From assembly GCA_002294045.1 (NCBI GenBank), contig DBEP01000006.1, forward strand, positions 130,681 through 157,519: 26,839 nt of DNA. Reading direction: 5' to 3'. The position numbers and the translations under genes were made by a program. The notes under the pieces are model-generated. The model was given only the letters and a program-made list of their open reading frames with translations, did no database searches and was not told the origin of the DNA. Shown here piece after piece: positions 6,892 through 13,936 of the stretch (position 1 is its first letter; each line of letters starts with the position of its first letter). The stretch comes from Lachnoclostridium sp. UBA903. Lineage in GTDB: Bacteria > Bacillota > Clostridia > Lachnospirales > Lachnospiraceae.

Positions 6892-8334
6892 ATAAAAAAA
6901 TGTTTTAAATTCGTTCATACTATACTTTCCTTTTATCCTGCCGTCCGATATAAATATAAAACTATCCGCTATGGTCTGCACCCTGTTTATATTTGAAGCA
7001 AATATACCTATTGACATACCATTTTGAGCAAGCCTTTTTAACCGGTTTTCAATTAGCAGATAATCATTATAATCAACCACTTCTTCCGGATTTTTGCAAA
7101 GTAATACCTTTGCTTGTTTGAGTTCTATTCCATACAAAAGCATATTAATTTTTTCTTTTTGGCTGAGGTGCCTGCAGCTGTCCGTATCTCTCCATTCACC
7201 AACCCATTTAAGAAAATCATTTTTTACATACTGAACCCTGGATTTTTTGATAAATCCCAAAACTAAAAACTTTTTATACTGGGATAAGCATAGATTATCA
7301 CGCAAGCTAAGACATTCGACAATTTTGTTTTCCGTATTAAAGTCTTCGGTCAGCAATAAACCAGAATTTTTTTTGGTCCGTTTGTCATAGAATTTATCAT
7401 CAATATAAATATCTGCGCTAAAACATTTATTTTCATTGTTAAACCATTGAAACAGCCGTTGATTCGTATTTTTTAAAATATCTATAACGAGGACAATTTC
7501 GCCCTTATTAAATTGCAATTGGCTGTTGTTAAGCCCTTCTCCATGCAGATTCATAACTTTGAACCGGGCATCGCCGCATTTTTGCTTTTCTGCCGGATAT
7601 TCGAAGCTTAATCTTGTATCTTCAAATAAAATCTTTTGCGGATCGATTTGATTACGCCTCATATTCTTAATAACTTTTACCGATTTGCCGTTTACAAGAA
7701 AAATAATCCGGTCTGCATACATCTGAATCTTTTCCACCTGGTGTCCTGCTATAATAAACGACAAACCTTTTTTCCGTAATTTTTCAATAATACGTATTAA
7801 ATATGTATATTCTTCGTTGGAATAGCCTGTCAGAATATCATCGATAAAAATAACCTTTGCACCCAGTATATAAGCTTTTACAATTTCAATAATATGGTGT
7901 CCTTCTTCTGTTAAATTACCAACTTTTGTTAACGGTGATATTGTGATTCCCAGTTCTTCAAACTTTTGAACCAATTGCTTATAAATAGGTCCCTGATTAA
8001 GCCATACTTTTTTCTTATTATGTTTCTTAACAACAAATATATTGTCTAAAACGGATAACGTATCAATCAGGGCAGAGTTTTTCTGCAGCAGAAAAACTCT
8101 GCCCTGATTATATAATTCTCTCATATCTGCTTTGTTTTCATTAAAAAAAATACTTCCCTCCGAAGGAGCTTCCTTACCGCTTAATATATTCAGCACGGTA
8201 GATTTCCCGGAATCATGAAGTCCGATAATTCCCATCACTTCGCCTTCATAAAGGTTTATATTAAAATCTTTCAATATCAGGGAATCCTCATATCTTTTCC
8301 TTAAATGCGATGCCCGGATTATTTCTTTTCTCAT
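6877..8334 (-). CDS. Degenerate RbsA-like tandem ATPase, probable regulatory protein
   Basis: About 485 residues with the size and order of a sugar-importer ATPase but with eroded motifs. NBD1 keeps Walker A GLHDSGKST (38-46), a Q-loop Gln (84) and switch His (198), but the signature is LTEEGHHIIEI and Walker B is IFIDD, with Asp replacing the catalytic Glu. NBD2 has no Walker A (the site reads VLVIDILKNTNQR), the signature has become LSQKEKINMLL, and Walker B reads VLLCKNPEEVVD. It may bind ATP at one site but should hydrolyse poorly. I start at 8334 because AAAGGTGA sits before it; an ATG at 8370 that overlaps the kinase stop (ATGA) is the alternative and adds 12 residues. An intact ATPase is encoded two genes on, so this one is likely a regulator or adaptor linked to the kinase. 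That role is inference. Confidence 0.8.
   Translation of the reverse strand: MRKEIIRASHLRKRYEDSLILKDFNINLYEGEVMGIIGLHDSGKSTVLNILSGKEAPSEGSIFFNENKADMRELYNQGRVFLLQKNSALIDTLSVLDNIFVVKKHNKKKVWLNQGPIYKQLVQKFEELGITISPLTKVGNLTEEGHHIIEIVKAYILGAKVIFIDDILTGYSNEEYTYLIRIIEKLRKKGLSFIIAGHQVEKIQMYADRIIFLVNGKSVKVIKNMRRNQIDPQKILFEDTRLSFEYPAEKQKCGDARFKVMNLHGEGLNNSQLQFNKGEIVLVIDILKNTNQRLFQWFNNENKCFSADIYIDDKFYDKRTKKNSGLLLTEDFNTENKIVECLSLRDNLCLSQYKKFLVLGFIKKSRVQYVKNDFLKWVGEWRDTDSCRHLSQKEKINMLLYGIELKQAKVLLCKNPEEVVDYNDYLLIENRLKRLAQNGMSIGIFASNINRVQTIADSFIFISDGRIKGKYSMNEFKTFFYGNDK
8065..8109. repeat. Perfect 45-bp palindrome inside the degenerate ATPase gene
   Basis: Bases 8065-8086 are the exact reverse complement of 8088-8109, 22 of 22, with one central base (8087). 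The arms start AATCAGGGCAGAG and run through a T5 tract to CTGC. On the mRNA this is a hairpin of about 20 bp with a minimal loop, well inside the reading frame. It encodes the Q-loop region (residues about 76-90), which still aligns with other RbsA-type proteins. Confidence 0.97.
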
Positions 8335-8366
8335 ACAGTCACCTTTTAACCTGCCGTCCTGAAAAT

Positions 8367-9137
8367 TCATTGCACCAATAAAAATGGGATATGTATCTCA
8401 ACATCCGTTCCTATGCCCTCCAGGCTGGAAACGGTAAGCCCGTATTCCTCCCCGTAGAACAGCTGTATACGCCGGTTAATATTATACAATGCAATCCCGT
8501 TACTTTTTTCATTGTTCTTAAGATTTTCAACATCCTGTTTTTTCAGCAGATTATTACAAATCGTTTCCAGCTGTTTCCTGTTCATCCCTATACCATTATC
8601 TGATATAAGAAGATTAATATGACGGATGGTTTTAATAATTTCAATTTTAATAAAAGCATTTTTTCTGGTTCTCTCAAAGCCATGAACAATCGCATTTTCG
8701 ATAATTGGCTGGAGGGTAAGTTTTGGAATCAGTACATCGAATACCTCCTGCTCCTGCTCATCATAAAGAACTTCAATCTGAAACCTGTTATGAAAACGGT
8801 ATTGCTGTATTTTAACATAATTATTGACATTTTCCAGTTCCTCACGCAGCGTTACGATATTGCTCTTTGTGTTAATACTGTAACGGAAAAATTTTGACAA
8901 AGCCTCCGTAGTATCAGCTATCTCAGGTACGTCATAGATTAGGGCCTGCCCCCTGATACACTCCAGGGCATTATATAAAAAGTGGGGGTTAATTTGTCCC
9001 TGGAGCATGGTTATATCCATATGCCTCTTTAACAGTTCCTGCTCCAATTCCTGATTGAGCTCAGATTGCTCCCGCATCCGTTTTTCCTCTATCAGCTTAT
9101 TTAATTTTTGTTCCGTGAGAAAGAAAAATTTTTTCAT
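8367..9137 (-). CDS. Soluble LytS/YesM-type sensor histidine kinase without sensor domain
   Basis: Autophosphorylating kinase for the response regulator encoded just upstream. The 256 residues hold only a charged coiled-coil-like start (about 8-45), the H-box LQGQINPHFLYNALE (His52), the N-box QPIIENAIVHGFE and ATP-lid boxes SDNGIGM and NGIALYNINRRI. There is no transmembrane segment, HAMP or extracellular domain, whereas members of this family usually have about 500-600 residues with two membrane helices. It starts 3 bases after the regulator stop and the regulator frame fills the upstream DNA, so a missing N-terminus is not simply unannotated. Its stop is 30 or so bases from the next start (or overlaps it as ATGA). 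It must receive its signal from another protein. Confidence 0.9.
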   Translation of the reverse strand: MKKFFFLTEQKLNKLIEEKRMREQSELNQELEQELLKRHMDITMLQGQINPHFLYNALECIRGQALIYDVPEIADTTEALSKFFRYSINTKSNIVTLREELENVNNYVKIQQYRFHNRFQIEVLYDEQEQEVFDVLIPKLTLQPIIENAIVHGFERTRKNAFIKIEIIKTIRHINLLISDNGIGMNRKQLETICNNLLKKQDVENLKNNEKSNGIALYNINRRIQLFYGEEYGLTVSSLEGIGTDVEIHIPFLLVQ

Positions 9138-9140
9138 GAA

Positions 9141-10757
9141 TCACCCGTATATTTTTCTATATTCCGTAGGTTTAATCCCGACGATTTTCTTAAAAACCTT
9201 GCTGAAATATCTTGCATTTTCATACCCCGTTTCCAGGGCAATCTCATTTATATTTTTAGAGCTGTTCTTTAATAAATCTTTTGCCTCTTCCATTCTGTAA
9301 TTAGCTAAATAATCCGTAAAATTCTTGCCTGTTTCTTTTTTAAAGATATTGGAAAAGTACACCGGATTCAAATCGATAAAACCGGCAACCTCTTCTAACC
9401 CAATGGGCTTCGAATAATTTTTCTCTATAAAATCTATAGCCATACGAATGGGCTTTATATTAATTTTTTCTAAATGGGCTGCTAAAAACCGCATTGCGTC
9501 TGCCATTGGTTCAACAACACCTTTTTCTAATTCATTAATATTCGTGGCATTCTCCATGTTAAAATTTATTTGCTTTCTTATAAAATCTTCATTATCAATA
9601 TCTTTTGCCGCATTTCTGTAATATTCAAAAAATATCCCCTGAACCAGCCGGCAGCCTTCTAATATTTTCAGGCAATTATAAGGATTCTTCGGCAGCCGGA
9701 ATATCCGCTTTAAATTATATATAAAATTCTCAACATCCAAAATTTCGATATCCTTTTTAATTTGGGGAATCCAACTGCTGTCTTCCGATAAACCGGGCGT
9801 CTTCTCTTCGGCCTCTATCTTATTCCAGAATATAATTCTGTTTATGCCTTCCACAATTCTGCAATCAATTGCTTTATAGGCTTCCCCAACCGACTGTTTT
9901 AACTGTTTTACATCCTGGTAAGCCTTTCCGATTCCCATTGTTATGGACAAGCCGATAAATAAATCCGTAATATTCATAAGATAATCAAAAAAATCGTTGA
10001 ATTTTATGTTAATAGAAGAGCTTTCCGAATCCGGGTAATTTAAACCCATGAGAATTTTATTCGTTTCCACATCAATGAGTATCTGGCTGCATACGGGCAT
10101 AAATCTTGTTTCAAATATATTAATTATCTTTTTTTGGATAGAACCGAAGTTTTCGTCAAAATTTTCGGATTTCTTAGTTATATCAATTTTAAAACAAACC
10201 GCCTGATATATGCCTTCTTTAAATGAAATGCCGTATTCCTCTTCAATTTTGTTTACATTGAGAAAGCTTTCATCCATTTCCCAAATCAGGCGGCTCATAA
10301 AAATCTTTTTCAGTACTTCACTGTTTCTCTGAGTGTTGGCTATTGTCTTCTCATTTGCATCCGCCGCTTTAAAACGCTCCATTTCATTTTTTATTCTGCG
10401 GATTGCGTCATTCAGTTCTTTGGCGTCGATTGGTTTAAGAATATAGTCTTCCACATTATATTTTAAGGCGTTATGAGCATATTCAAACTGGCGGTATCCG
10501 CTGACAATTATGAATTTACATTCCATATCGTCATATTTTACCCTTTTAATCAATTCTAAGCCGTCAATTTCCGGCATGCAGATATCCGTAATTACAATAT
10601 CCGGCCGTTCTGATTTTATAATTTCATATAAATCACTGCCATTATGGGCAGTTCCTGCCAATGTTAAATTAAGCTCTTCCCATAATATGATTTTTTGCAT
10701 TAAGGAGCAAATTAATTCCTCATCATCGGCAATTACAACTTTACACTTATTCTCCAT
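9141..10757 (-). CDS. Response regulator with AraC-type output (YesN family)
   Basis: DNA-binding regulator of 538 residues. The receiver domain (about 5-125) has the acidic pair DD at 11-12, phospho-acceptor Asp58 in VITDICMPE, conserved Ser/Gly in VSGY and Lys in LKPID. A middle region of about 280 residues is of the kind usual in YesN proteins. The C-terminal 100 residues hold two helix-turn-helix motifs: IGLEEVAGFIDLNPVYFSNI and INEIALETGYENARYFSKVF, ending with GIKPTEYRK. It is the first gene of the minus-strand unit and likely activates the promoter region before the binding-protein gene and perhaps its own. In Clostridium beijerinckii a YesN/LytS pair controls a xylose ABC importer, a useful precedent. 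Confidence 0.95.
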   Translation of the reverse strand: MENKCKVVIADDEELICSLMQKIILWEELNLTLAGTAHNGSDLYEIIKSERPDIVITDICMPEIDGLELIKRVKYDDMECKFIIVSGYRQFEYAHNALKYNVEDYILKPIDAKELNDAIRRIKNEMERFKAADANEKTIANTQRNSEVLKKIFMSRLIWEMDESFLNVNKIEEEYGISFKEGIYQAVCFKIDITKKSENFDENFGSIQKKIINIFETRFMPVCSQILIDVETNKILMGLNYPDSESSSINIKFNDFFDYLMNITDLFIGLSITMGIGKAYQDVKQLKQSVGEAYKAIDCRIVEGINRIIFWNKIEAEEKTPGLSEDSSWIPQIKKDIEILDVENFIYNLKRIFRLPKNPYNCLKILEGCRLVQGIFFEYYRNAAKDIDNEDFIRKQINFNMENATNINELEKGVVEPMADAMRFLAAHLEKINIKPIRMAIDFIEKNYSKPIGLEEVAGFIDLNPVYFSNIFKKETGKNFTDYLANYRMEEAKDLLKNSSKNINEIALETGYENARYFSKVFKKIVGIKPTEYRKIYG

Positions 10758-10816
10758 ATTATCTACGCCCTATTAAGAATATTCAAGTCCGACTTTACAT
10801 TTAGCTTAAAGTCCTA

Positions 10817-10845
10817 TTTATAAGCAGATTAACTAAATTTCCCAA
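10817..10845 (-). promoter_or_regulatory. Promoter for the response regulator operon
   Basis: On the minus strand TTGGGA (10845-10840) and TATAAA (10822-10817) are 17 bases apart, giving a start about 55-60 bases before the ATG at 10757. The remainder of the 10758-11195 gap is AT-rich. It holds a weak CTTCC/GGAAG hairpin near 10955-10975 and the promoter of the next plus-strand gene; I recognise nothing else. Confidence 0.5.
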
Positions 10846-11043
10846 ATATAATTTTGTTTTTTTATTAATTTTGTATATTTTTTATATTGTAACATAAGTT
10901 AATATTTTTTACCAGGTTAAATATGTTGTAAGGTTAAATTGTCATATTGATGCCTTCCAGTCCGTGGGAAGATACGTACTAAAATCTGCTATGGACTAAA
11001 GTTAGCAACCATTAATTATAAAAGATAAAAATGGAAATTATTG

Positions 11044-11072
11044 TTGTATATATTAAAAGTACATGCTATAAT
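11044..11072 (+). promoter_or_regulatory. Extended -10 promoter for the small membrane protein
   Basis: TGC-TATAAT at 11064-11072 is a consensus extended -10 element, with TTGTAT (11044-11049) 17 bases upstream. The predicted leader to the ATG at 11196 is about 115 bases, long for such a small gene, and without an obvious strong fold. Confidence 0.6.
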
Positions 11073-11195
11073 ATTATTCATTTTACAAGTTAAATAAAAG
11101 ATTTTTGTTATAGAATTTTCATAAGAATACTAAAACAATACACAAAATGTATAAAAACACAGTAAATAATATTTAGAAGAAAGGATAGGATAAAT

Positions 11196-11417
11196 ATGAA
11201 TAAAGGAAATTTATTATTTAAATCTATCAAAAGAATATTACCAGTTACAATAGGTTGTTTACTCGGTGCTATTATCGGATATTTATTTTTATCGGACAAT
11301 AGCAGTTTTTCAACTAAGATTATTTTATTTTTTAGTATAGGATCTTTAATTAGTTTTTTTATACTTACAGTTATAACATGGCTCTTTTATATTAGAAAGT
11401 TTAATAAAAAAAAATAA
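11196..11417 (+). CDS. Small two-helix membrane protein, unknown function
   Basis: 73 residues: a basic N-terminus (KSIKRI), a first hydrophobic helix (about 15-32, with small residues GCLLGAIIGY), a short polar turn DNSSFSTK, a second long helix (about 40-65) and a Lys-rich tail. Both ends should face the cytoplasm. AGAAAGGA lies before the ATG. It has its own promoter and a strong terminator, so it is a stand-alone transcript, and its DNA is more AT-rich than the flanking operons. I do not recognise a family; phage-type, toxin-like or stress membrane peptides can look like this, but nothing in the sequence decides between them. Confidence 0.7.
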   Translation: MNKGNLLFKSIKRILPVTIGCLLGAIIGYLFLSDNSSFSTKIILFFSIGSLISFFILTVITWLFYIRKFNKKK

Positions 11418-11420
11418 TAT

Positions 11421-11451
11421 AGAGTTGCCTATGGCAACTCTTCTCATTTTT
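11421..11451 (+). terminator. Rho-independent terminator
   Basis: AGAGTTGCC (11421-11429) and GGCAACTCT (11433-11441) form a perfect 9-bp stem with loop TAT, followed by TCTCATTTTT. It begins four bases after the stop of the 73-residue gene. Confidence 0.9.
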
Positions 11452-11511
11452 CATTTTACATCCCGGAAATGCTATCGGATTTCCTTCTTCATTATTTACA
11501 AAAGAACCGCC

Positions 11512-11616
11512 TCAAAAGTCTCTGTTAATTCCATACCAATTTGTTTTAATGGGCCTGTCCTTCGGCCCGCAGCCTTCCTTATTTTGTTCCGGAATTAATT
11601 TCTCCGACGAACTCAT
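11512..11616 (-). CDS. 34-codon ORF after the LacI gene, possibly a truncated gene
   Basis: The ATG at 11616 is preceded by AAGGAGGG, which overlaps the TAA of the LacI gene (11628-11630), so it would be translated from the same mRNA. The product is hydrophilic, with a single Cys in EGCGPKDRP and the end WYGINRDF. It stops at TGA (11512-11514). The frame then stays open past the stop with plausible residues (GGSFVNNEEGNPIAFPGC) to a TAA inside the neighbouring terminator region, so TGA may have replaced a TGG. Either a real small protein or the start of a broken gene. Function unknown. Confidence 0.5.
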   Translation of the reverse strand: MSSSEKLIPEQNKEGCGPKDRPIKTNWYGINRDF

Positions 11617-11627
11617 ATTAACCCTCC

Positions 11628-12653
11628 TTAATTTACTGCTGTTGATTCTCGGATAATCAATTCCACAGGGAGTACAACATCGGTTTCTTTTATCTCTTCC
11701 TCTGCGGTAATGTAATGATATAATAATTCACATGCGGTTTGTGCCAGTAACGTTGTATTCTGGCGAACTGTAGTAATGGACGGAGATGACAGCTGTGAAT
11801 ATACACTATCATCAAATCCTACGATTTTAACTTGTTCCGGCACCTTGATCCCATGCTTTTTTAGAGAAGTTAACGCCCCATATGCCGCCCGGTCACTTAC
11901 GGCAAAAATTCCATCGAATTTCCTGCCATTTACGATACACTGATCCACTAATGCTTCACTTTCCTGCACAGAAGGGATTTTTCCGGTAAGATGTATAATT
12001 TTATCTGGATCATGCGGAATTTTATATTCATACAACGCTTTTTCATAGCCCTCCGTGCGAAGATGTCTGGCATATTCTCCGGTTGCACTTACAACATGCA
12101 GGATATCTTTACAACCTGCTTCGAGTAAATGTTTGGTAGCTAAATATCCTCCGTTAACTCCATCAGAAGATACGATTCCAATGTTTTTATCATGATCCGG
12201 AAAACGGTCAATGCAGACGATAGGAGTATTTCGGGTAAACAGTTCCTGCGGTAAGTTTCGCTGACCGGAAATGCAAACTATACCATCCACCAATTTTGCA
12301 TCTAAACTTCGAAAATATTGTTTCTCTTTTTCACTGCTTTTTGTAGAATTACAAATAAAAACAGAATATCCCTTGTCATAAAAATATTTTTCAACATCAA
12401 GTGAAATTCGGGCAAAAAACTCATTGCTTATATCCGGAACGATCATACCTATGGTCTGCGATCTTGCCTGTCTCAGGCTTTTCGCCGCCATATTTGTGGT
12501 ATATCCATATTTTTCTATAACATCAAATACCTTTTTCTTTGTCTCTTCTGAAAAACGGCCATTGTCATTAATAATACGGGATACGGTAGCAATAGAAACC
12601 CCGCTTAAAGCTGCTACTTCCTTAATCGATACTTTTTTCTTATCAAAAACCAT
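11628..12653 (-). CDS. LacI-family transcriptional repressor
   Basis: Sugar-responsive DNA-binding repressor, 341 residues, full length. The HTH and hinge lie in 8-60: VSIKEVAALSGVSIATVSRI and the hinge LRQARS after KYGYTTNMAAKS. The ligand-binding core starts at TIGMIVPDISNEFF and shows the family stretches DGIVCISG, PIVCIDRFP, GGYLATKHLL, DGIFAVSDRAAYGA, KIVGFDDS and SITTVRQ. GAGGAGG precedes the ATG by about 10 bases. It is divergent from the PTS operon and very probably controls it through the inverted repeat at 12864-12934, with a sugar phosphate of that pathway as the likely inducer (inference). Confidence 0.95.
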   Translation of the reverse strand: MVFDKKKVSIKEVAALSGVSIATVSRIINDNGRFSEETKKKVFDVIEKYGYTTNMAAKSLRQARSQTIGMIVPDISNEFFARISLDVEKYFYDKGYSVFICNSTKSSEKEKQYFRSLDAKLVDGIVCISGQRNLPQELFTRNTPIVCIDRFPDHDKNIGIVSSDGVNGGYLATKHLLEAGCKDILHVVSATGEYARHLRTEGYEKALYEYKIPHDPDKIIHLTGKIPSVQESEALVDQCIVNGRKFDGIFAVSDRAAYGALTSLKKHGIKVPEQVKIVGFDDSVYSQLSSPSITTVRQNTTLLAQTACELLYHYITAEEEIKETDVVLPVELIIRESTAVN

Positions 12654-12709
12654 TTTGGTATATCCTCCTCATATGGCTCTTATTTATTAATTAGTCAATT
12701 TCTAAAATA

Positions 12710-12738
12710 AATATAGCAAATAATATAGACAATGTAAA
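12710..12738 (-). promoter_or_regulatory. Promoter for the LacI-family gene
   Basis: On the minus strand TTTACA (12738-12733), 17-base spacer, then TATATT (12715-12710) with TGC directly before it, an extended -10. A separate perfect palindrome, GTAAATT-AA-AATTTAC (12758-12773), lies just upstream and may be a further regulator site. Confidence 0.6.
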
Positions 12739-12827
12739 TCATTATGTCTGCCAACAGGTAAATTAAAATTTACTGCTGCCTGAGCCGTAAGATATTACAG
12801 AAAAAATCAAATTCCATTAAATTTCTA

Positions 12828-12856
12828 TTGACTAATAATAAATTCAAGATTATAAT
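12828..12856 (+). promoter_or_regulatory. Near-consensus promoter for the PTS operon
   Basis: TTGACT (12828-12833), 17-base spacer, TATAAT (12851-12856). The start point should be near 12863, right at the edge of the inverted repeat, so a bound repressor would block it. Confidence 0.85.
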
Positions 12857-12863
12857 CTATTTA

Positions 12864-12934
12864 TTAAAACGTTTACTCATAATATAAAACCATTATTAAT
12901 GCGGTTTATTTTATATTTTGAGTAAACATTTTAA
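12864..12934. promoter_or_regulatory. Long inverted repeat with LacI-type operator cores
   Basis: Arm 12864-12891 and arm 12903-12934 are inverted copies, sharing GTTTACTCA and AATATAAAA with two mismatches and a 4-base insertion. The left arm has the palindromic core AAACGTTT (12867-12874) centred on CG, as in LacI-family operators; the right arm has AAACATTT (12925-12932). The core with its flanks also fits the catabolite-response consensus except for one G, so CcpA could compete. Centres are 57 bases apart. The differences between arms are not wobble pairs on the mRNA, which favours a DNA-binding site over an RNA fold. Confidence 0.65.
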
Positions 12935-12958
12935 CCACTTATGAACAGGAGGAAACTT

Positions 12959-13876
12959 GTGAAAGATATTAAAAGACTCATTGATTGTACAAAAAGCGAC
13001 TTTCTATCGATGAATGCAAAAGAGCTAAAGGAATCGATATTTAAATCAGAAGGCCGCGTTATCATGGCCCAGCACTTAGTTATGGCCGGACCCGGTATTT
13101 TGAAAGGAATTACCAATGCAGAAGTATTGGCTGCCTTCGGTGCAGATATGATTATGTTAAATACTTATCACGTTGACGGTAAACACGAGAACCCAGGTAT
13201 GCTAGGACTAGATGTTCAAGGGCTGAAAGCGCTAATTAACAGACCAGTTGGCATTTATCTTGGCTGCCCCAAAAAAGGTGAAGAAAAAATAGATTCACAT
13301 GGACCGCTGGCTACCGAAGAAAACATTATTGGCTGTATGGAAGAAGGGGCGAATTTTATAATTCTTGGCGGGAATCCAGGCGCAGGAACAACTATAAATA
13401 ATATCATCGAATCTACTAAATTAGCAAAATCCGTCGTTGGCGATAGAGCACTTATTTTTTCCGGTAAGTGGGAAGACGGAATAACGGAAAAAGTTTTGGG
13501 TGATCCTTTAGCCGAACGGGATGCAAAAGACATTATTAAAGAGCTTATCGATGCCGGTACGGATGTTATCGACCTACCGGCCCCTGGTTCCAGACATGGA
13601 ATTACGGTTGAAATGATACGGGAATTAATTGAATTTACCCATCGTTATAAACCGGGAACTCTGGCTATGTCATTCTTAAACAGTTCTGTAGAAGGAGCTG
13701 ACACGGATACCATCCGTTATGTAGCCTTAAAAATGAAAGAGACAGGAGCTGACATTCACACCATTGGAGATGGTGGATTTTCCGGATGTGCTCATCCGGA
13801 AAATGTCATGCAGCTTTCAGTCTCCATACGAGGAAAACGCTTTACTTATAAGCGCATGGCTGGAAACAATCGATAA
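12959..13876 (+). CDS. TIM-barrel-like protein of unknown role in sugar PTS operons (PEP-phosphonomutase-like annotation)
   Basis: Predicted cytosolic protein of 305 residues. I use the GTG at 12959: AGGAGG (12948-12953) lies 5 bases before it, inside the frame that would begin at the ATG at 12941. Alternating strand and helix segments suggest a beta/alpha barrel: VIMAQHLVMAGPGILKG, FGADMIMLNTYHVDG, PVGIYLGCPKK, GANFIILGGNPGAGTT, ALIFSGKWEDG, AGTDVIDLPAPGSRHG and GADIHTIGDGGFSGC. I recall proteins of this kind next to PTS genes, annotated as phosphonomutase-like or DUF, but no reaction is known to me and no catalytic motif of true phosphonomutases is evident. First gene of the operon, 60 bases before EIIBC, so a role in the same sugar pathway is likely. 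Confidence 0.75.
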   Translation: MKDIKRLIDCTKSDFLSMNAKELKESIFKSEGRVIMAQHLVMAGPGILKGITNAEVLAAFGADMIMLNTYHVDGKHENPGMLGLDVQGLKALINRPVGIYLGCPKKGEEKIDSHGPLATEENIIGCMEEGANFIILGGNPGAGTTINNIIESTKLAKSVVGDRALIFSGKWEDGITEKVLGDPLAERDAKDIIKELIDAGTDVIDLPAPGSRHGITVEMIRELIEFTHRYKPGTLAMSFLNSSVEGADTDTIRYVALKMKETGADIHTIGDGGFSGCAHPENVMQLSVSIRGKRFTYKRMAGNNR

Positions 13877-13936
13877 GGGTTTCTGGTAGTTACTATATAT
13901 CACTCTAAACTATATTATTTATTGGGAGGAAATTTT

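Noticed and set aside
8335..8370. N-terminal extension of the degenerate ATPase from the ATG at 8370
   Set aside because: Not excluded, since it forms an ATGA overlap with the kinase stop, but the better ribosome site is before 8334 and the extra 12 residues do not belong to the conserved domain.
11512..11514. TGA as a selenocysteine codon
   Set aside because: The downstream hairpin belongs to the opposite-strand terminator, no SECIS-like structure follows closely, and no selenoprotein family fits; mutation of TGG is simpler.
12863..12958. Riboswitch in the PTS operon leader
   Set aside because: The leader is almost entirely the AT-rich inverted repeat; arm differences are not wobble pairs on the mRNA and there is no terminator or conserved aptamer-like core.
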